DNA of 46,734 nucleotides. Source: an uncultured Lachnospiraceae bacterium. Its GTDB lineage: Bacteria > Bacillota > Clostridia > Lachnospirales > Lachnospiraceae. Shown here piece after piece: positions 40,406-46,734 of this stretch. A program made the position numbers and the translations under genes. The notes under the pieces are model-generated. The model saw only the letters and a list, made by a program, of their open reading frames with translations. It was not told where the DNA came from and did not search any database. The DNA lies in the NCBI GenBank assembly GCA_948794795.1, contig CAQGLR010000028.1:1-46734 (forward strand), given 5' to 3'. The stretch's first letter is position 1, and each line of letters begins with the position of its first letter.

Positions 40406-41512
40406 TTATGTTTTGGGAATAGTTATAAATATACAAAAACCATTATTTGTATGGATTTTTAATGTACCATTCATAAGGCTTACCCTTGAAAATATATTAG
40501 AAATCCCTATACCTGGTATATTCTGTGTGTCCTGTGTATATATACTGGCATCCATATCTTTTGCAGTTGTGCCATTATCTTTTATTACAAGCTGGTACAT
40601 TGCAGGATGTTCCCTTAGTAATATATCCACATTAGTTGCGTTGCTGTGTTTATATATATTATTCAGCCCTTCTTTAACTATTGATATAAATGAGAATTTA
40701 ATATCACGTGGTAAATCAGTACCCATATCATAAGAAAGGTTTATATTACAGAAATTAAAATTATTTACAACATTTTCAACACTTTCTTTTAAATTGACAG
40801 AATCATCGTGCAGGTTATGTACACTTTCACGTATGCTAGTCATAGCCTGGTCTAATGCTTCATGCAGGTTATCAAGAGGTTCCCGGCAGTTTTCATCTTT
40901 ATTAACTGCTTTAAGTGCACCCGTAAGCAGTATTGAGCGTGAAAGCAGGTGTCCAACATTATCATGTATTTCTCTTGCAATCCTGTTTCTTTCTTTAAGT
41001 GTTGCATTGTAAATTTCATAGTCCTGTTTTTCAAGAAGTGACTGGTTCCTGGATTTTAAGAGGATGGCCTGTTCTGTGCTGTCATCTCTTGTTTTATGGA
41101 ATATAATGGTCAGTTTGTTAATTTTGTACTGGATATATTGTATATAAAAAGCAGACACTATTCCAAAAAATATTGAGCAATAAAGTATAGGGCTGGTTTT
41201 ATATAAGTTAAATACTGGTTGTGCAATAAATATTATAAGTACAATAAACATCTGTGGACATGGAAAACATGCAGCATTATACAATATTAGCGGTGACATA
41301 ACTATAAAGCCAGGGACTGCCAGTGCAATTATACTATAAATGCCTGATGTTATAAGTGTAAAATATTTGTTCTGCCAAAAATATGAAAGAGAAGACAGTA
41401 TTATAGACAAAACCACCATAATTATAGAAGGAATAGAAAAGAATTCTATATTATCTGTTGTAAATATACTTAAAATACAATATGTAAAAATAATAATTTG
41501 TCCTGCTGGCAT
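40406..41512 (-). CDS. NarL-type sensor histidine kinase (HisKA_3)
   Basis: About 368 residues from the ATG at 41512; a TTG two codons earlier is the alternative, both after GAGGG. Five or six membrane helices (~5-150) with short loops, as in intramembrane-sensing kinases that watch the envelope, then HisKA_3 with H183 (RNRIAREIHDNVGHLLSRS) and a HATPase domain (FSFISIVKEGLNNIYKHSNA, IKDNGT, GIGISNI). Its promoter overlaps a palindrome in the region shared with the ABC exporter. It matches LnrJ (YfiJ) in family and layout. Confidence 0.92.
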   Translation of the reverse strand: MPAGQIIIFTYCILSIFTTDNIEFFSIPSIIMVVLSIILSSLSYFWQNKYFTLITSGIYSIIALAVPGFIVMSPLILYNAACFPCPQMFIVLIIFIAQPVFNLYKTSPILYCSIFFGIVSAFYIQYIQYKINKLTIIFHKTRDDSTEQAILLKSRNQSLLEKQDYEIYNATLKERNRIAREIHDNVGHLLSRSILLTGALKAVNKDENCREPLDNLHEALDQAMTSIRESVHNLHDDSVNLKESVENVVNNFNFCNINLSYDMGTDLPRDIKFSFISIVKEGLNNIYKHSNATNVDILLREHPAMYQLVIKDNGTTAKDMDASIYTQDTQNIPGIGISNIFSRVSLMNGTLKIHTNNGFCIFITIPKT

Positions 41513-41554
41513 ATACAAACAACCCTCATTTCTTTAAAGTACCATACTTGTTTT

Positions 41555-41583
41555 ATTATATCCTATAAAATGACATTTGTCAT
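41555..41583 (-). promoter_or_regulatory. Promoter of the kinase-regulator operon with overlapping palindrome
   Basis: On the minus strand ATGACA (41583-41578) and a perfect TATAAT (41560-41555) are 17 bases apart. ATGACA-TT-TGTCAT (41570-41583 on the plus strand) is a perfect 6-2-6 palindrome covering the -35, a fitting site for a dimeric NarL-type regulator. Confidence 0.65.
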
Positions 41584-41592
41584 CTTCTTGTA

Positions 41593-41620
41593 TTGACATG
41601 TGGCACTTCCAATTTATTTT
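41593..41620 (+). promoter_or_regulatory. Promoter of the ABC exporter operon
   Basis: TTGACA (41593-41598), 16-base spacer, TATTTT (41615-41620). It starts 10 bases beyond the palindrome at 41570-41583, so a regulator bound there could contact polymerase at this promoter while covering the divergent one. Confidence 0.5.
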
Positions 41621-41686
41621 CATTAATTGTATATTTATATCACAGAAACAGAAAAAAGGATTTTTAAATATGGAGGAATTATAAAT

Positions 41687-42616
41687 ATGGTTAAAGTAGA
41701 GAGTTTAGTTAAAAGATATGGAAACCTGGTGGCACTTGACCATTTAAACCTTGAAATAAATGAAGGAGAAATCTTTGGGCTGCTTGGACCTAATGGAAGT
41801 GGCAAGACAACAACTATAAGCTGTATGCTTGCATTGTTAAAATATGACAAAGGCAATATTGAAATACTTGGAGAAAAGATAAGACCTGATAATTATAATG
41901 TTAAAAGGCAGATAGGTATTGTACCACAAAATGTTGCAGTGTTTGATGAACTTTCTGTATATGAAAATATTGATTATTTTTGTGGGCTGTATATTAAAAA
42001 CAAGGCTGAAAAAAAGAAATTAAACAATGAGGCTGTAGAATTTACAGGGCTTGAAAAATATACAAAGATGAGACCAAAACAGTTGTCTGGCGGACTGCTT
42101 AGAAGACTTAATATTGCATGTGGCATAGTACATAAACCTAAGCTTGTTATTATGGATGAACCAACTGTTGCAGTAGACCCACAGAGCCGTAATAAAATTC
42201 TTGAAGGGATACAGGAACTTAACAAGAATGGAAGTACAATTATTTATACATCACACTATATGGAAGAAGTCGAACAGATTTGTACAAGAATTGCAATTAT
42301 AGATGGTGGAAGATGTATAGCAGAGGGGACTAAAGAAGAATTAAAAAGCATGATAAAAACAGGCGAAACAATTACTGTAGAAAATATATTTATAAGTGAA
42401 AACCAGCTTTCAGAAATAAGTAACATACAGAATGTATTTGAAGTGCAGTATGAAGATAATATACTTGTTGCAAGGTGCAGCAGTGCAAAACATAATCTTG
42501 TAAAACTTATGAATTACCTGCAGGATAATGATATAACATTTGGAAGGGTATTTTCAGAACTTCCTACCCTTAATGATGTATTTCTTGAAATAACTGGCAA
42601 GAAGTTAAGAGACTGA
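41687..42616 (+). CDS. ABC exporter ATP-binding protein (LnrL-like)
   Basis: 309 residues from the ATG at 41687 after GGAGGA; the frame opens at 41627 without a site. Walker A GPNGSGKTT from residue 34, signature LSGGLLRRLNIA, Walker B VIMDEPT with D157, then the H-loop (YTSHYMEE). The C-terminal ~80 residues are the regulatory extension usual for ABC-2 drug and peptide exporters. With the next two genes it forms an exporter of the LnrLMN/NatA kind. LnrLMN of B. subtilis gives resistance to linearmycins; the substrate here is unknown but probably a membrane-active antimicrobial. Confidence 0.95.
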   Translation: MVKVESLVKRYGNLVALDHLNLEINEGEIFGLLGPNGSGKTTTISCMLALLKYDKGNIEILGEKIRPDNYNVKRQIGIVPQNVAVFDELSVYENIDYFCGLYIKNKAEKKKLNNEAVEFTGLEKYTKMRPKQLSGGLLRRLNIACGIVHKPKLVIMDEPTVAVDPQSRNKILEGIQELNKNGSTIIYTSHYMEEVEQICTRIAIIDGGRCIAEGTKEELKSMIKTGETITVENIFISENQLSEISNIQNVFEVQYEDNILVARCSSAKHNLVKLMNYLQDNDITFGRVFSELPTLNDVFLEITGKKLRD

Positions 42617-42641
42617 AAAAGTAATGGTTTATAGGAGAGAA

Positions 42642-42675
42642 GTGTGAAAAAACATATACGGAAGTTTTTTCACAC
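42642..42675 (+). other. Perfect hairpin between ATPase and permease genes
   Basis: GTGTGAAAAAAC (42642-42653) and GTTTTTTCACAC (42664-42675) form a 12-bp stem with a 10-base loop. No T-run follows, so it is more likely an RNA-processing, stability or attenuation element that sets the ratio of ATPase to permeases than a full terminator. Confidence 0.55.
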
Positions 42676-42750
42676 GGCACTTTGTATCTGTGTGTTGCTT
42701 GGAACAAAGTTGCTTATGTGCAAAAAGCAGCACAAAAATGGGGGATTAAT

Positions 42751-43872
42751 ATGTTTCATTTAATAAAATATTGTTTAATTACTATTATCAGGGAAAAGTC
42801 AGTGGTTTTCTGGTCAATGCTTTTTCCAATATTGCTTGGTACACTGTTTTATATGTCATTTGGAAGCCATAAGACAGAACTTGAAACTATAGATGTTGCT
42901 CTAGTAGAAACAGATAATTCAGAAATGTCCAGAAATTTTATTAAATTTCTTGAAATGATAGAGGATGATGATGGCAAACTGGTTTCTTTAGAAAAGTTAT
43001 CTAAAGAAAAAGCAAATGATAAGCTGGAGAATATGGAAGTTACAGGTATATATTATGCTTGTGAAGAACCAGAGCTTGTTGTTACAGGCAATAATATAAA
43101 CAGCAGTATACTTAAATCTTTGTTAGATACGTTTAACAGGCAGGCACAGATGTATATAGATATTGCAATGGAAAATCCTGCAAAAATTGAAGAAGTTATA
43201 AATACTGGATACAAGGAATTTGTTAATGAAACAACATTGACAGGAAAAAGCGTGGATGGTATGGTGCAGTATTTCTATTCACTTATTGGAATGGCATGTA
43301 TGTTTGGAAGTTTTATAGGTTATCTGGTATCTACACAATTACAGGCTAATGTTACAGCTTTGGGGCTGAGAAGGGCAGTTTCTGCTGTTAGCAAGTTTAA
43401 GCAGATTATTGCAAGTGCTTTTGCGGCAGTATTTGTACATTATGTAAACCTTGCAGTCCTTCTTTTATATTTACATTTTATATTAAAGATTGATTTAAGT
43501 GGCAATATATTTAAATTAATTGGGATATGTTTAACAGGAGGTTTTATAGGAGTAAGCATTGGTATATTGGTTGGTACGCTTTCAAAGCTTCCAGATGGCA
43601 TGAGAATAGGAATACTTGTAGCAGAGGGGCTTGTATTAAGTTTTCTTGCTGGCCTTATGATTGGTGGGATTAAAGGACTGGTTGAAGAAAACTGTCCAAT
43701 ATTAAATAAAATTAATCCAGCTGCAGTTATTACAGATGCAATATATAGTGTAAGTGTTTATGATGACCCTGGAAGGTATACAACAGATATAGTTATATTA
43801 ATTATAATGTCTCTCGTTGTGGGAACTGTTACATTTATAATTACCAGGAGGGAATGTTATGACAGTATTTAA
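42751..43872 (+). CDS. ABC-2 type permease, first subunit (LnrM-like)
   Basis: 373 residues from the ATG at 42751 after GGGGGA; the open frame from 42682 has no site. ABC-2 plan: one N-terminal membrane helix (MLFPILLGTLFYMSF), a large extracellular domain (~45-165), then five helices in the C-terminal half. Works with the second permease as a heterodimer beneath the ATPase. The stop overlaps the start of the next gene by 14 bases. Confidence 0.9.
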   Translation: MFHLIKYCLITIIREKSVVFWSMLFPILLGTLFYMSFGSHKTELETIDVALVETDNSEMSRNFIKFLEMIEDDDGKLVSLEKLSKEKANDKLENMEVTGIYYACEEPELVVTGNNINSSILKSLLDTFNRQAQMYIDIAMENPAKIEEVINTGYKEFVNETTLTGKSVDGMVQYFYSLIGMACMFGSFIGYLVSTQLQANVTALGLRRAVSAVSKFKQIIASAFAAVFVHYVNLAVLLLYLHFILKIDLSGNIFKLIGICLTGGFIGVSIGILVGTLSKLPDGMRIGILVAEGLVLSFLAGLMIGGIKGLVEENCPILNKINPAAVITDAIYSVSVYDDPGRYTTDIVILIIMSLVVGTVTFIITRRECYDSI

Positions 43873-45013
43873 TTGTTATATGAAGATTACCAGAAAAAAT
43901 ATTGGAATGATAATAATGTATTTTGGTATATTTATCGGAATAAGCATTGCAATGCTTTATGCCGCCAAGGAAAATGGAAGTGAAAGCACGTTTATGGATG
44001 CAAAGCTTTCAGCAGGCATTGTTGACAATGATAAAAGTGAGATTTCAAAATATATGATAGAATATTTATCTAAGCTGCATAATGTGGAAATAATGGAAGA
44101 TGACACAAGTGTACTTCAGGAGAAGATGTACTATAATAAAGAAGATATAATTATACAAATACCAAAAGGGTTCTCAGATAATTTTTTAACAGGTGGTGCG
44201 TCAGTCAGTGTTACACAGCAGCCAGGGCAATTTTCATATATGTATATTGAGAGCCAGATAAATGATTTTATTAACCGTATGGTAAAATACAATCTTGCAG
44301 GCTACGCAATGGATGAATGTTTTCAAAAAGTTTCAGATATCAAAGAGAGCAAAATTAGTCTTATGGATATTAATGGAAATGGCGGCCAGATGCCAGACTT
44401 TGCTTACTTGTTCCAGTATTTCCCATACATAAGTATAGCAATACTAGGACAGGTGCTTGGTATTATAGTGTATTCATTTAGAAAAAGGGAAGTTAAAAAC
44501 CGTATAGCAGCATCAGCAGTTCCGTTATACAGGCAGTCATTAGAAGCACTCCTGGCATTTATTGTAATAGGGGTGCTGGTATGGGCAGGATTTGTTGCAA
44601 TGGTTTTTGCATTAAGGGGAAATGAATTGTTAAACAATGATAATATGGTATATTATATATTAAATTCATTTGTTGTAATGATGTTGTCGCTTTCTATAGC
44701 ATTTTTAGCAGGCATGCTTGCAAAAAAATCAGAAATGGTAAATATGATAATTACTCCTATATCACTTTTTATGTCATTTCTAGGAGGTGTGTTTGTACCA
44801 TTGTCATTACTTAACAGCACAGTAAGGAAAGTAGCGAAGTTTGTACCTGTATACTGGTATGAGGAAATAAATAATAAGTTAAGTGAATATGCAGAAATCC
44901 CAAAAGATGTTATAAAAGAAGTATTAGGAGGTATGGGTATACAAGTGCTTTTTACAATAATGTTTATAGCAGTAACACTGGCTATAAGCAGATACCAGAG
45001 ACAGGAGAAATAA
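43859..45013 (+). CDS. ABC-2 type permease, second subunit (LnrN-like)
   Basis: 384 residues; AGGAGGG site inside the preceding gene, so translation is coupled. Same ABC-2 plan: N-terminal helix (IGMIIMYFGIFIGISIAMLY), extracellular domain (~40-180), then five or six helices with the ABC2 signature region FLGGVFVPLSLLNSTVRKVA, and a final helix ending in basic residues. Last gene of the exporter operon. Sequence differs clearly from the first permease, as expected for a heterodimer. Confidence 0.9.
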   Translation: MTVFNCYMKITRKNIGMIIMYFGIFIGISIAMLYAAKENGSESTFMDAKLSAGIVDNDKSEISKYMIEYLSKLHNVEIMEDDTSVLQEKMYYNKEDIIIQIPKGFSDNFLTGGASVSVTQQPGQFSYMYIESQINDFINRMVKYNLAGYAMDECFQKVSDIKESKISLMDINGNGGQMPDFAYLFQYFPYISIAILGQVLGIIVYSFRKREVKNRIAASAVPLYRQSLEALLAFIVIGVLVWAGFVAMVFALRGNELLNNDNMVYYILNSFVVMMLSLSIAFLAGMLAKKSEMVNMIITPISLFMSFLGGVFVPLSLLNSTVRKVAKFVPVYWYEEINNKLSEYAEIPKDVIKEVLGGMGIQVLFTIMFIAVTLAISRYQRQEK

Positions 45014-45146
45014 TTTAAGAAAATCTTAAAGTTGTTTAATATTTCATTAATTATATGTTTAATCTATTGAATACCTTGTGGTAATTCTGGTATGCTATAT
45101 CAATGTAAAGATAATAGCTGGCTAGAATTATTGCGAGGTGTTTTAA

Positions 45147-46661
45147 ATGAGTAAATTTCTTAATAATTTCCAAAGTACAATGAGCATGGCATTTCATGGG
45201 ATATTTGCCATAATATGGCTGCTACTGGCTCCAGGCATTGTGTTCTGGGGAATCTGCAGTGATTTATGGATTATGCTTCCTGTACTGGCATTAGCAGCTG
45301 TCCTGGTATTGTATAAAAAGAAGTCTGAAGCTTTAAGGAATTTTAAGACATGGGCAGTGAAATATACAAGCAGGTATTCTGTTATTACAGTTGCAATATT
45401 CTTAATGGCAATACAAATTATATTACAAATGTATGTTGGGTATGAGATGGCAGTAACTCCTGCTGGTGACAGGGAGATTATATTTAAACAGGCAAGTGAA
45501 ATAGCATTAACTAATGTATTTAAAACAAGTGATGAATACAACTTTTATTTCCTGCGGTATCCCAACAACCAGATGCTGCTGGTGCTTGAAGCATTTTGGT
45601 TTATACTATTGAAAGCAGCAGGCACAAGTAATTTCCTTTATGGAAATATGGTTTTAAATATACTGGCAGTTGACCTTGCAGTAGTATTGTGTATGGTTTT
45701 GGTAAATAGAAAATATGGAAAAAATGCTGCAATACTTTTCCAGGTAATGGCATTTTTATTTATACCATTTTACACTTATGTACCATTTGTTTATACAGAT
45801 ACACTGGTACTTCCTATAGTTGCAGGTATTTTATTATGTTACCAGTTTATAGAAGAATACTGGAAAAAGAAATGTACAGTATTTTATATTTTACTTATAA
45901 TAATGGGTGTACTTACATGGTTTGGGTATGAATTAAAACCAACTGTTGCAATTATTACTATTGCATGTGTTATCCATATGCTGGTTGTAAAAAGTGGAAA
46001 GAGGGGTATTATTGGGGCACTGGCAGTTATTATTGTTTTTGGTGCATGTTTTAAGGGATATAATGTGGTTATAAATGAAGTTAATATAGTTGACCAGGCT
46101 GATTATGATAAAGAAAACTTTCCATATTCCCACTGGATTATGATGGGGCTTAAAGGAGCAGGAAATTATAATCTTAAGGACAGGGAATATACAAGTTCAT
46201 TTGAAACCAAAGAAGAAAAAGAGAAAGGTAATATCCAGATGATAAAAAAACGTCTGGAAGAATACGGAATAAAAGGACTGCTGGTACACCAGTATATTAA
46301 GGCAGTCAGTACATGGTCAAATGGGAAATATGATATGGAATTCCATCTTGACCGCCAGCCTGTAAGAAATTCGTGGTTACAGCAGGTGTTTTTTAAAGAT
46401 GGGAAGTTTTACACATTGTATGATATATATTGTACATTGTACCAGTGGACACTACTGGTATTTATTGCCATATCTGTTATATATGGATTTATAAAACGGG
46501 AAACTGGTTCTGCTGCAATGTGGAAGCTTGCCTTGTTTGGGCTGTTCCTGTTTCTGTCAATATGGGAAACAAAAGCACGGTATGTAATGCATTTTATACC
46601 AGTTATGATGCTGATAACTATAGATATGCTTGTTAAAATTAAAAGGCGTTATGTACATTAG
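45147..46661 (+). CDS. Polytopic membrane protein, GT-C glycosyltransferase-like
   Basis: 504 residues with about eleven to thirteen membrane helices, a first large loop (~95-150) with acidic residues after the opening helices, and a soluble-looking segment near 310-420. The layout, and the end TKARYVMHFIPVMMLITIDM (a C-terminal R-Y before the last helix), resemble the GT-C family of lipid-linked-sugar glycosyltransferases (ArnT/PMT/GT39-like) that decorate wall polymers or proteins. There is no decisive motif to read by eye, so the class is tentative. GCGAGGTG is the ribosome site. The remaining 73 bases of the window show no feature. Confidence 0.6.
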   Translation: MSKFLNNFQSTMSMAFHGIFAIIWLLLAPGIVFWGICSDLWIMLPVLALAAVLVLYKKKSEALRNFKTWAVKYTSRYSVITVAIFLMAIQIILQMYVGYEMAVTPAGDREIIFKQASEIALTNVFKTSDEYNFYFLRYPNNQMLLVLEAFWFILLKAAGTSNFLYGNMVLNILAVDLAVVLCMVLVNRKYGKNAAILFQVMAFLFIPFYTYVPFVYTDTLVLPIVAGILLCYQFIEEYWKKKCTVFYILLIIMGVLTWFGYELKPTVAIITIACVIHMLVVKSGKRGIIGALAVIIVFGACFKGYNVVINEVNIVDQADYDKENFPYSHWIMMGLKGAGNYNLKDREYTSSFETKEEKEKGNIQMIKKRLEEYGIKGLLVHQYIKAVSTWSNGKYDMEFHLDRQPVRNSWLQQVFFKDGKFYTLYDIYCTLYQWTLLVFIAISVIYGFIKRETGSAAMWKLALFGLFLFLSIWETKARYVMHFIPVMMLITIDMLVKIKRRYVH

Positions 46662-46734
46662 AATACATTAATAAAAAGTGGTTACAGTTCACACCCCCCA
46701 ATAAACCATTGTGAAATGTGACGAAATTTATTTT

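Overview
The window is A+T-rich DNA from a low-GC Gram-positive bacterium. It is most likely a Clostridia member near Lachnospiraceae. This rests on AGGAGG ribosome sites with some TTG/GTG starts, a T-box leader, PASTA kinase, WXG100, HPr and PadR families, and no Gram-negative envelope genes. The organism is not identified beyond that. I see no rRNA, tRNA, CRISPR array, phage or transposase gene.

Left third (63-15091): a secreted BspA-type leucine-rich-repeat protein, then a long co-directional type VII secretion (T7SS/WXG100) locus. In order it has a PP2C phosphatase, a Ser/Thr kinase with three PASTA domains, a 65-residue membrane protein, an EssC/YukBA-type ATPase with an N-terminal FHA domain, an EsaB/YukD-like ubiquitin-fold protein, five tandem WXG100-like proteins, a gene remnant, a small secreted protein, a membrane-anchored trypsin-like protease with a cytoplasmic FHA domain, and one more WXG100-sized helical protein. 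No EssA, EssB/YukC or EsaA/YueB is visible. The locus instead holds a full phospho-signalling set: writer (kinase), eraser (phosphatase) and two readers (FHA on the ATPase and on the protease). This is my main candidate for a little-described system.

Middle (15205-28275): an autoregulated-looking PadR / HAAS-domain membrane protein / DUF4097 operon on the minus strand with a palindromic operator at its promoter. Next come an EAL-domain c-di-GMP phosphodiesterase (minus) and, diverging from it, a three-gene signalling operon: response regulator with HD-GYP domain, hybrid kinase with receiver and Hpt, and a second hybrid kinase whose C-terminus is a complete DegV (fatty-acid-binding) domain. 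A frameshifted small gene and a minus-strand PAS-CPBP fusion follow. Upstream of the fusion lie a probable structured RNA leader and a ~315-bp element bounded by ~42-bp inverted repeats and packed with stem-loops.

Right third (28983-46661): a DNA glycosylase of the hypoxanthine/uracil superfamily, phosphate acetyltransferase followed at once by an AraC-type regulator, an HPr-like protein without the phosphorylatable His, a membrane protein with a catalytically dead beta-lactamase fold, an Asp/Trp-rich secreted protein, a T-box (Val GUA specifier) controlling ilvB-ilvN, a methyl-accepting chemotaxis protein, a NarL-type two-component system divergent from a three-gene ABC-2 exporter (layout like the B. 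subtilis linearmycin-resistance lnrJK-lnrLMN genes), and a polytopic GT-C-like membrane protein.
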